A stretch of 5,461 nucleotides of DNA from CAYVGO01 sp964450725 (lineage in GTDB: Bacteria > Bacteroidota > Bacteroidia > Bacteroidales > UBA932), in NCBI GenBank assembly GCA_964450725.1, contig CAYVGO010000079.1:1-5461 (forward strand). The letters are read 5' to 3'. This document shows, piece after piece, positions 1 to 5,461 of this stretch. The notes under the pieces are model-generated. The model saw nothing but the letters and a program-made list of their open reading frames with translations, had not been told where the DNA came from and ran no database searches. How positions within the stretch are numbered: the first letter of the stretch is position 1; each line of letters begins with the position of its first letter. The position numbers were made by a program, and so were the translations under genes.

Positions 1-161
1 AAGACATCAAATTGTCCCCATCTTTACAACAAAGTAAAACTTGTAAAGAACAAAGGAGACATTTATTTGAAATAAAATCTGCTACCAAAAAATTGATGAA
101 AAAATATGAAGCAGAAGAATATTACTGGATGAAAAACATGCCCTTTTATAAAGGGAAATAA
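1..161 (+). CDS. 3' end of an unidentified lysine-rich protein gene (5' truncated by window edge)
   Basis: The frame whose codons begin at base 3 is open from the left edge to a TAA at 159-161 and gives the last 52 residues of a protein. The fragment is rich in Lys, Glu and aromatic residues and ends in the motif YYWMKNMPFYKGK. It contains no membrane segment and no motif I recognise, and its C-terminal half looks helical and basic. The next gene starts only 20 bases downstream on the same strand with no terminator between them, so the two are probably co-transcribed. That it is coding is inferred from the open frame, its position and its spacing. The product cannot be named from this fragment. 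Confidence 0.55.
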   Translation, partial: DIKLSPSLQQSKTCKEQRRHLFEIKSATKKLMKKYEAEEYYWMKNMPFYKGK

Positions 162-181
162 GGATTGACTGAAAATAAACC

Positions 182-748
182 ATGATCAAACTCAACACAC
201 TCTTTCTTTGTTTACTTTTTCTTGGTATTTCAACATACTCACAACATGTTGAAGCATCGAAAGATAGTGTGTGCTTTCAAGATTCTGTTATCCATGATAA
301 TTTTGCCGAATTAGATTTCAATGTTGCCGACAAAGAAGAGTATTACAAAGTCTCCAAGTTAGAAAAACAGTACACCAAAACCCTGCTTTTTGAGGAACGC
401 TACCACAAATTGCAACGGACTGAAGGCATTGACCGTAACTACTTTCTGCCGATTTTCAGTGTCAATCCGGGAGAGAATCTGAAAATTACAGGGAAGTTTG
501 TCAGCAATCCTGAAAATATTGATGCTTCCACAATCAAGTTTATGACGACGGAAGGGGTTGTACTAACTTCAAAGTATGACGCTGCAACCAAAGCATTTAC
601 GCTGACTTTGTCGCCGTCAGCGGTTGGAAACAGTCAGCGATATTTTGCGGTAGCAGAGCATCACATTTCGACTTCGCTCAATGTTCCCAATAAAATATTG
701 GTGTTGGGGGGATTTGAGGTAATGACTTATTCAAAAAATTACCAATAA
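182..748 (+). CDS. Small secreted protein of unknown function (188 aa, signal peptide)
   Basis: The protein begins with a typical Sec signal peptide: MIKLN, then a hydrophobic core at residues 6-16, then the likely cleavage site STYS|Q after residue 20. The mature protein of about 168 residues would be exported to the periplasm or beyond. Residues 40-80 are charged and probably helical (KVSKLEKQYTKTLLFEERYHKL). Residues 87-188 alternate hydrophobic and polar residues (ITGKFV, STIKFMTTEGVVLTSKYD, AFTLTLSP, KILVLGGFEVM), which suggests a compact beta-sandwich-like domain. There is no lipobox, no catalytic motif and no long C-terminal sorting domain. One cysteine (Cys31) remains after cleavage. 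The ATG at 182 is preferred because the signal peptide starts there; no strong ribosome binding site precedes it. It lies 20 bases after an upstream gene fragment and probably shares its transcript. I do not recognise the family. Confidence 0.8.
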   Translation: MIKLNTLFLCLLFLGISTYSQHVEASKDSVCFQDSVIHDNFAELDFNVADKEEYYKVSKLEKQYTKTLLFEERYHKLQRTEGIDRNYFLPIFSVNPGENLKITGKFVSNPENIDASTIKFMTTEGVVLTSKYDAATKAFTLTLSPSAVGNSQRYFAVAEHHISTSLNVPNKILVLGGFEVMTYSKNYQ

Positions 749-831
749 TCTAAAGATGTAAAACATAAAATCAAATATCATTTAGATGAAAATAATATAT
801 ATTCACTAAATGACATTGATTTGTATTAATG

Positions 832-862
832 TTGGCGTATTAAAAAAAAACATGTAATTTTG
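832..862 (+). promoter_or_regulatory. Bacteroidota-type promoter upstream of the lipoprotein operon
   Basis: TAATTTTG at 855-862 matches the TAnnTTTG -7 element of Bacteroidota primary sigma-factor promoters exactly. A TTG at 832-834 lies 20 bases upstream, in the normal place for the -33 element. The spacer contains a run of nine A residues (842-850). Transcription would start near 868-870, giving a leader of about 70 bases before the ATG at 939. I see no riboswitch-like structure in that leader. The motif match is seen directly; the start site is inferred. Confidence 0.65.
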
Positions 863-938
863 TCGCTCTCGGTTTATAATTATTGCGTGTAAAGTTAGAA
901 GTATTATAGGCAATTTTATTACAATAATTGATTCATGT

Positions 939-1934
939 ATGAAAAAAATACCACTGTTATTTCTATTGTTTGTGCCTTTTTTCTTATTGACTTGTAAGAA
1001 AAAAACGGTAGAAGAACTTTCTTTAGATGACATCATTAAACAACAAGAAGAATATTACCGCTCTTTGCCGGATTGGCAAAAGTTACGATATAAAGGAAAA
1101 GATCAGGCCTCTTTAGTTTATGGCATTAAAGGCAAAATTAAGAGTTTAGATGAAAAACAAATTAATCGTCCTTCGGGAGGTTGGAACTCTGATGCAACAG
1201 AAATATCTACATGGGAAAAACATTATGAATTTGACCGGGAAGGTCGAATTATGAAATTTCAGCATTTCGAAAATGTGAATGATGGAACAAAGGTATTCAA
1301 AGATAGCCTTGTCATATTGGTAGGTGATACTATCAAGGAAATTCGAAACTCCATAGATTATGGAAATATTACGAGTACAAAAAAGTTTGAATACTTCCCT
1401 TCCGGAAATTTTCAAAGAATTACAACCTTGAAAATGGATAAAAATGAGACAAAGCCTTATAGTCGAGAAGACGTAATCTACACTTACGATGAAAAAAACA
1501 ATTTAATTAATAAAAGATGGATTACATTTAAACCATCCGAGGATAATTATAACAATACAGAATATTTCCAATCTATAGATACTACATTTAATGTCAAAGG
1601 TTATCCGGAAAAAAGTTATTTAGTAGAATATCAATACGGTACTACTCCTAATGACACTATCAAGATTACTCGCATAGAGTTTGTGTATGATAACAAAAAT
1701 CAACTTATAAAAGTTATTATTGATGATATAACCGAAGAGTCTGTCACAAATCCTTTACGGGTTAATCAACTTTCTATCTTACCGAGCACTAAAGAGTTAA
1801 CCCCACAAAAGAAAACGGAATATAAAAATTATGATAGCAATGGAAATTGGACTGAAATGTGGGTTTATAGCAATGATGTCAGCGAGGGTCCAATGTATAA
1901 AATTCGTCGTTACAAGACCACTTACCATGAATAA
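939..1934 (+). CDS. Lipoprotein with degenerate YD/RHS-like repeats (331 aa), first of a paralogous pair
   Basis: Residues 1-18 form a lipoprotein signal peptide (MKKIPLL, hydrophobic core, LLTC lipobox) with lipidation predicted at Cys19, followed by Lys-Lys-Lys. The mature protein starts with a charged helical stretch (about 23-55, including EELSLDDIIKQQEEYY). Short beta-strand motifs of the YD-repeat type then recur: HYEFDREGRI (95-104), FEYFPSGNF (150-158), YTYDEKNNL (181-189), FVYDNKNQL (248-256) and YKNYDSNGNW (295-304). This resembles the Y-x-Y-D-x-x-G-x-L pattern of RHS/YD proteins, but there is no protease core and no toxin domain, and spacing is irregular. A small beta-rich envelope lipoprotein is the best description; ligand and function are unknown. 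The stop codon region overlaps the next gene by 8 bases. No acidic surface-export signal follows the cysteine, so periplasmic retention is the more likely location (inference). Confidence 0.85.
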   Translation: MKKIPLLFLLFVPFFLLTCKKKTVEELSLDDIIKQQEEYYRSLPDWQKLRYKGKDQASLVYGIKGKIKSLDEKQINRPSGGWNSDATEISTWEKHYEFDREGRIMKFQHFENVNDGTKVFKDSLVILVGDTIKEIRNSIDYGNITSTKKFEYFPSGNFQRITTLKMDKNETKPYSREDVIYTYDEKNNLINKRWITFKPSEDNYNNTEYFQSIDTTFNVKGYPEKSYLVEYQYGTTPNDTIKITRIEFVYDNKNQLIKVIIDDITEESVTNPLRVNQLSILPSTKELTPQKKTEYKNYDSNGNWTEMWVYSNDVSEGPMYKIRRYKTTYHE

Positions 1935-2844
1935 AAATCTAATATTTGTTGTGTTCAAGTTGATTATTCTTGGATTATTTCTCCTTTCAGCTTGTAAGAA
2001 AAAAGAGGAACCTAAAATTCTTTCCCCTGAAGAACTACGGACTCAAATAGAAGCCAAATTTGCTAAAATGTCTGATGCCGAACGATGGATGTACCGCACT
2101 AAAAATACAGCCGCAACCCGTTTTCAACTAAAAGGAAAAGTTGCAACAATGGCAGAAACAATAACTCTGACAGGGCTGGTTACCTATGAAAATAAATACA
2201 CATTTGACACTGAGGGTAGATTAATTGGTTCACGGCTTAAACAAAATTCTGAAACTATAGACACAACAATGACCATTACAGAGAACCGTATTGTTACATT
2301 AAACGTTAAGAAAAGCAATACTACCAACAGCAATCTTGATTATACTTCTAACGTAAGTTATAAATATAATACATTCGGAAACTTTGAGAGTATTATATTC
2401 GAGGATTATGAAGGTAACCTTAAGAAAACGAAAGAAGAAATTCGCTGTGAATATATCAACGATACTCTTTTAACAAAAAAAAGTCTATTGACTTATAAAG
2501 ATGATTGGAGCCGAATTGACAAATCGATTGACACTCTTTACGTCAATCGGAAAATTGATAAGATTACAGTCGTTGAATATGGTTTAACGATAGAAGATGT
2601 CACTTCTTTTAAGGTAATTCAATATACTTACAATAAAGCCGGAAATTTGGAAAGTGTAGAAGAGAAAGTAGAGCAAAAAACCGGTAGGACACAACAAGAT
2701 GCTGTAGGAAATCCGGTAGCATTAGAAGAATATACATATGACACACATGGCAATTGGATTGAAAAAAAACAATGGAATTATAGTGATTTAGACAACAAGG
2801 AGTTAGGAAGAATAACAAAAAGAGACTTTACATATCATCCGTAA
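1927..2844 (+). CDS. Lipoprotein with degenerate YD/RHS-like repeats (305 aa), second of a paralogous pair
   Basis: The ATG at 1927 is chosen over an in-frame ATG at 1831. It places a clean lipoprotein signal at the N-terminus, with hydrophobic residues 5-20, lipobox LSAC and lipidated Cys23, followed by KKKEE. The earlier start would bury that signal and overlap the upstream gene by 104 bases. The mature protein has the same plan as its neighbour: a helical acidic/basic segment (33-55), an F/Y-x-L/I-K-GK-V/I motif near 66-72, then YD-like motifs KYTFDTEGRL (90-99), VSYKYNTFGNF (143-153), IQYTYNKAGNL (231-241) and EEYTYDTHGNW (267-277). Both proteins end in a basic strand finishing TYH plus one residue. 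The shared layout indicates an old tandem duplication. The ATG overlaps the preceding stop (ATGAATAA, 1927-1934), so translation is probably coupled. Function is unknown. I see no enzymatic motif. Confidence 0.85.
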   Translation: MNKNLIFVVFKLIILGLFLLSACKKKEEPKILSPEELRTQIEAKFAKMSDAERWMYRTKNTAATRFQLKGKVATMAETITLTGLVTYENKYTFDTEGRLIGSRLKQNSETIDTTMTITENRIVTLNVKKSNTTNSNLDYTSNVSYKYNTFGNFESIIFEDYEGNLKKTKEEIRCEYINDTLLTKKSLLTYKDDWSRIDKSIDTLYVNRKIDKITVVEYGLTIEDVTSFKVIQYTYNKAGNLESVEEKVEQKTGRTQQDAVGNPVALEEYTYDTHGNWIEKKQWNYSDLDNKELGRITKRDFTYHP

Positions 2845-2902
2845 GTTACATATATGCAATAATATTTCGGCACTAATTTTATCGTGTTCCAAAACCTTAA
2901 TA

Positions 2903-2910
2903 TAATTTTG
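2903..2910 (+). promoter_or_regulatory. Bacteroidota-type -7 promoter element upstream of mutB
   Basis: TAATTTTG at 2903-2910 is an exact TAnnTTTG match and is the same octamer as in the promoter of the lipoprotein operon. The expected -33 region (about 2878-2883) reads TTTATC, so there is a T-rich stretch but no clear TTG. Transcription would begin around 2916-2918 and leave a leader of roughly 40 bases before the ATG at 2957. That leader is too short for a cobalamin riboswitch. The element gives mutB its own transcript, separate from the lipoprotein genes that end at 2844. Confidence 0.5.
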
Positions 2911-2922
2911 CCGAGACTTTTT

Positions 2923-2950
2923 CATTTTACATTCTACATTTTACATTATA
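2923..2950 (+). repeat. Two tandem 14-base copies just upstream of the mutB start
   Basis: CATTTTACATTCTA (2923-2936) is followed directly by CATTTTACATTATA (2937-2950); the copies differ at one base. They fill almost the whole inferred leader and end 6 bases before the ATG of mutB. No Shine-Dalgarno sequence is present. The unstructured A/T-rich tract could serve as the ribosome standby or S1-binding region typical of Bacteroidota translation initiation, which is an inference. Confidence 0.7.
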
Positions 2951-2956
2951 TTGATT

Positions 2957-5089
2957 ATGAGAAAAACATTTGACCAATTACAATTTAATACAGGTACAGC
3001 CAATAGTTGTACTGTTGACAAACAAGCCGAAAATACTTGGTTGACGGCAGAAAAAATAGCAGTAAAGAATCTTTATACTGCCAAAGATTTGGAAAACATG
3101 GAACATCTGCAGTACGCCGCAGGGCTTCCTCCTTATTTGAGAGGACCTTACAGTACAATGTATGTTATGAGTCCTTGGACTGTTCGGCAATATGCCGGAT
3201 TCTCTACAGCACAAGAAAGTAATGCCTTTTATCGTAGAAATCTTGCGGCAGGTCAAAAAGGATTGTCTGTAGCATTTGACTTAGCAACACACAGAGGATA
3301 TGATGCTGACCACCCAAGAGTAGTAGGTGATGTGGGAAAAGCGGGAGTAAGTATTTGTAGTGTTGAAGATATGAAAGTACTCTTTGATAATATTCCTTTA
3401 GACAAAATGTCTGTCTCCATGACCATGAATGGTGCAGTATTACCCGTTTTGGCATTTTATATTGTTGCAGGTTTAGAACAAGGATGTACCTTAGAACAAT
3501 TGAGCGGAACAATACAAAATGACATTCTTAAGGAATTTATGGTACGTAACACCTACATTTATCCTCCGGAATTTTCCATGCGTATTATCGGCGATATTTT
3601 TGCTTATACTGCACAGAATATGCCTAAGTTCAATTCAATTTCAATATCGGGCTACCACATGCAAGAAGCCGGTGCTACCAATGACATTGAAATGGCATAT
3701 ACATTGGCCGATGGATTAGAATACTTAAGAACCGGACAAAAAGCAGGATTAGATGTTGATGCTTTTGCTCCGAGACTTTCATTCTTCTGGGCGGCAGGAA
3801 TGAATCACTTTATGGAAATTGCCAAAATGAGAGCTGCAAGAATGTTGTGGGCCAAGATTGTCAAACAATTTAATCCTAAGAATCCAAAATCTATGGCTTT
3901 GCGTACCCATACGCAAACTTCGGGTTGGTCTTTGACAGAACAAGATCCATTCAACAATGTTGCCCGTACTTGTATTGAAGCAATGTCTGCAGCCTTAGGA
4001 CATACACAATCTTTACACACCAATGCTTTAGACGAAGCGATTGCACTACCGACAGATTTTTCTGCCCGTATTGCCAGAAATACCCAACTTTACCTCCAAC
4101 TCGAAACCGGTATTTGTAAATGTGTTGACCCTTGGGCAGGCTCCTATTATGTAGAAAGTTTAACTCACCAATTAGCCCACAATGCTTGGGATTTAATTCA
4201 GGAAGTCGAAGGCCTTGGAGGTATGGCAAAAGCAATTGAAACCGGATTACCGAAATTGAGAATTGAAGAAGCAGCCGCCAGAAAGCAAGCACGAATAGAT
4301 TCGGGAAAAGAAGTAATCGTCGGACTCAATAAATATAGATTAGAAAAAGAGGAACCGATAGATATCTTAGATGTAGATAATACCAAAGTAAGACTATCAC
4401 AAATAGAGCGATTAAATGCCTTGAAAGCGGGACGTAATGAGCAAGCCGTAAAAGATGCCTTAAATGCTATTAGTAAAGCTGCCGAAACAAAGAGCGGAAA
4501 TCTGTTGGCTTTGGCGATTGAAGCGGCAAAGCACCGTGCTACTTTAGGTGAAATCAGCGACGCTTGTGAAAAACATGCAGGACGTTATAAAGCAATAATA
4601 CATATGAATTCAGGAGTTTATTCGGCAGAAGCAGGAGATTCATCTTCCTACAAAGAGGCAAAACAAAAAGTTACTGATTACGCTAAAAAAGCAGGACGTC
4701 AGCCAAGGATTATGATAGCCAAATTAGGACAAGACGGGCATGACAGAGGGGCTAAAGTGGTGGCTACAGGGTTTGCAGATTTGGGATTTGATGTTGATAT
4801 GGGGCCTTTATTCCAAACTCCACAAGAAGCTACAAAACAAGCTGTAGAAAATGATGTACACATTATTGCCATATCATCATTGGCGGCAGGACATAAAACT
4901 TTGGTACCACAAGTGATTGACGAACTCAAAAGACTTAACAGAGAAGATATTTTAGTCATTGTAGGAGGAGTAATTCCGGCACAAGATTACGACTTTTTAT
5001 ACAAAGCCGGTGCAGATGCCATATTTGGCCCCGGAACACCTATTGTTCATTCTGTAAACACCGTTATGGAGTTACTAAACAAGCAATAA
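2957..5089 (+). CDS. mutB: Methylmalonyl-CoA mutase, large (alpha) subunit, complete
   Basis: This cytoplasmic adenosylcobalamin enzyme interconverts succinyl-CoA and (R)-methylmalonyl-CoA in propionate formation or propionyl-CoA use. The protein has 710 residues, normal for the family. Residues about 30-550 form the substrate-binding TIM barrel and its linker; about 580-710 form the B12-binding domain. Mapped from memory onto Propionibacterium MutB numbering, the key residues are Tyr79 (Tyr89), Thr185 and Gln187 (Thr195, Gln197), Arg197 (Arg207), Tyr233 and His234 (Tyr243, His244), and Arg273 and Ser275 (Arg283, Ser285). In the B12 domain, GQDGHDRG supplies the axial ligand His595, with Asp593 and Lys589 behind it, and VIVGGVIPAQDY is the second cobalamin-contact loop. 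The normally conserved Arg of the RPWTIRQY motif is Ser72 here (SPWTVRQY). ATG 2957 is preferred over an in-frame TTG at 2951. The ScpA name also applies. Its usual partner mutA is not adjacent. The gene has its own promoter candidate and a terminator 20 bases after the stop. Confidence 0.98.
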   Translation: MRKTFDQLQFNTGTANSCTVDKQAENTWLTAEKIAVKNLYTAKDLENMEHLQYAAGLPPYLRGPYSTMYVMSPWTVRQYAGFSTAQESNAFYRRNLAAGQKGLSVAFDLATHRGYDADHPRVVGDVGKAGVSICSVEDMKVLFDNIPLDKMSVSMTMNGAVLPVLAFYIVAGLEQGCTLEQLSGTIQNDILKEFMVRNTYIYPPEFSMRIIGDIFAYTAQNMPKFNSISISGYHMQEAGATNDIEMAYTLADGLEYLRTGQKAGLDVDAFAPRLSFFWAAGMNHFMEIAKMRAARMLWAKIVKQFNPKNPKSMALRTHTQTSGWSLTEQDPFNNVARTCIEAMSAALGHTQSLHTNALDEAIALPTDFSARIARNTQLYLQLETGICKCVDPWAGSYYVESLTHQLAHNAWDLIQEVEGLGGMAKAIETGLPKLRIEEAAARKQARIDSGKEVIVGLNKYRLEKEEPIDILDVDNTKVRLSQIERLNALKAGRNEQAVKDALNAISKAAETKSGNLLALAIEAAKHRATLGEISDACEKHAGRYKAIIHMNSGVYSAEAGDSSSYKEAKQKVTDYAKKAGRQPRIMIAKLGQDGHDRGAKVVATGFADLGFDVDMGPLFQTPQEATKQAVENDVHIIAISSLAAGHKTLVPQVIDELKRLNREDILVIVGGVIPAQDYDFLYKAGADAIFGPGTPIVHSVNTVMELLNKQ

Positions 5090-5108
5090 TATTTTCAATG
5101 TAAGGTGT

Positions 5109-5153
5109 AAACACCCTCAATCTTTACTTAGATGTAACGATTGAGGGTGTTTT
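5109..5153 (+). terminator. Intrinsic terminator of mutB
   Basis: A perfect 14-bp stem pairs 5109-5122 (AAACACCCTCAATC) with 5139-5152 (GATTGAGGGTGTTT) around a 16-base loop. The 3' arm ends in a short T run (5150-5153). It begins 20 bases after the mutB stop. The arms are A/T-ended, so it might also work on the opposite strand, but no gene converges on it within the window. A smaller overlapping hairpin (GGTGT at 5104-5108 with ACACC at 5111-5115) would compete for the left arm. Confidence 0.85.
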
Positions 5154-5380
5154 CTTATAGTCTGAAATTGTGGAATCTGAAGAATCGCAACTATAGAATT
5201 ATATTAATACTACGGTCTTAGAATCAAAAGATATTCTCATAACAACAGTTTCTCTAACTATAATAATCTTAGTTTATTCGCAAATGACATCAACGCGTTT
5301 TGAAAATATTCTGTAATAATAATTATTGATAAAATATGAGTAAAAACAAACCTGTATCGACGATGAGGTGGATATTTATT
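5154..5380. other. Non-coding A/T-rich stretch with no recognisable gene
   Basis: Both strands were read. Only very short open frames occur, such as a 29-codon frame from an ATG at 5336 that ends inside the repeat at 5425. None has a recognisable product or a start signal. No tRNA or rRNA-like structure and no exact TAnnTTTG promoter were found. A small perfect A/T palindrome (AATAATTATT) sits at 5318-5327. TGAAAATATTCTG at 5301-5313 resembles the start of the 41-base repeat unit that follows and could be a decayed copy, but the match is short enough to be chance. Confidence 0.5.
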
Positions 5381-5461
5381 CTAAAAATTCTCCGAAAGAA
5401 GGTCGCCGAACATATTTTTTTCTGAAAATATCCCGGCGGAGGGTCGCCGAACATATTTTTT
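5381..5461. repeat. 41-base tandem repeat, two copies, running off the right edge
   Basis: Copy one spans 5381-5421 and copy two 5422-5461, the latter cut by the window edge. The right halves are identical for 20 bases: GGTCGCCGAACATATTTTTT at 5401-5420 and 5442-5461. The left halves match in CT-AAAAT and CCG but have eight differences. Copy two is a dyad: AAAATAT (5425-5431) pairs with ATATTTT (5453-5459), and inside it CGGCG (5434-5438) pairs with CGCCG (5445-5449) around a 6-base loop. Copy one keeps only the outer A/T arms. The G+C-rich cores stand out from the A/T-rich surroundings. More copies may follow beyond the window. It could be an intergenic palindromic repeat family or a terminator-like element; it is not a CRISPR, since no unique spacers are present. 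Confidence 0.75.

Noticed and set aside
748..787. Inverted repeat ATCTAAA / TTTAGAT after the small secreted protein gene
   Set aside because: Only 7 A/T-rich base pairs, a 26-base loop and no T run; too weak to call a terminator.
1831..1926. Earlier in-frame ATG for the second lipoprotein, giving 337 residues
   Set aside because: It would place 32 residues before the lipoprotein signal and overlap the upstream gene by 104 bases; the ATG at 1927 gives a standard lipobox.
939..2844. RHS-type toxin or polymorphic toxin/immunity pair
   Set aside because: The proteins are about 300 residues, have lipoprotein signals, lack the RHS core protease motif and any toxin tip domain, and the C-termini of the two are similar rather than variable.
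2951..2956. TTG start for mutB, two codons upstream of the ATG
   Set aside because: The ATG at 2957 is the more common start codon, and the two extra residues add nothing to the family match.
2845..2956. Possible cobalamin riboswitch controlling mutB
   Set aside because: The intergenic space is 112 bases and the inferred leader about 40; no B12-box-like sequence is visible, and the riboswitch needs much more room.
5336..5425. 29-codon + strand frame ending in the repeat
   Set aside because: Very short, no recognisable product, and its end is set by the repeat; possible but unsupported.
5323..5454. Reverse-strand open frame of 43 codons beginning MFGDPPPGYF
   Set aside because: It starts inside the tandem repeat, crosses A/T-rich non-coding DNA, and has no promoter or start signal that I can see.
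5381..5461. CRISPR array
   Set aside because: The units are adjacent and similar along their whole length, so there are no unique spacers, and no cas gene is present.

Overview
The window looks like AT-rich chromosomal DNA from a member of the Bacteroidota. The class is uncertain; a Flavobacteriia-like organism is my best guess. Three things point there. The two best promoter candidates carry the TAnnTTTG -7 element of that phylum. Two lipoproteins have the Cys-Lys-Lys-Lys start common in its lipoproteins, and start codons lack strong Shine-Dalgarno sequences. The one gene I recognise with certainty, methylmalonyl-CoA mutase, also closely resembles what I remember of the Bacteroidota versions. 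All genes are on the + strand.

Layout. Positions 1-161 hold the 3' end of an unidentified lysine-rich protein gene. It is followed after 20 bases by a gene for a small secreted protein of unknown function (182-748). A 190-base intergenic region contains a good promoter candidate. Next come two overlapping lipoprotein genes (939-1934 and 1927-2844). They look like diverged paralogues, built from degenerate YD/RHS-like motifs of the type Y-x-Y-D-x-x-G-N-x. A 112-base intergenic region follows, with a second TAATTTTG promoter element and a 14-base tandem duplication that abuts the start region of mutB (2957-5089). MutB is the large, catalytic, B12-binding subunit of methylmalonyl-CoA mutase, complete at 710 residues. 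A 14-bp stem terminator closes that transcript. The last 300 bases have no recognisable gene and end in a 41-base tandem repeat that runs off the right edge and can form a hairpin.

How the genes relate. The lipoprotein pair is almost certainly one translationally coupled transcript. MutB appears to be a separate single-gene unit with its own promoter and terminator. It interconverts succinyl-CoA and (R)-methylmalonyl-CoA in the cytoplasm, and nothing ties it functionally to the cell-envelope genes upstream. Its usual neighbour mutA, the small subunit, is not in the window.

I do not see a convincing new system. The items most worth a second look are the YD-like lipoprotein pair, the Arg-to-Ser change at a normally conserved MutB position, the solo mutB, and the tandem repeat at the right edge.
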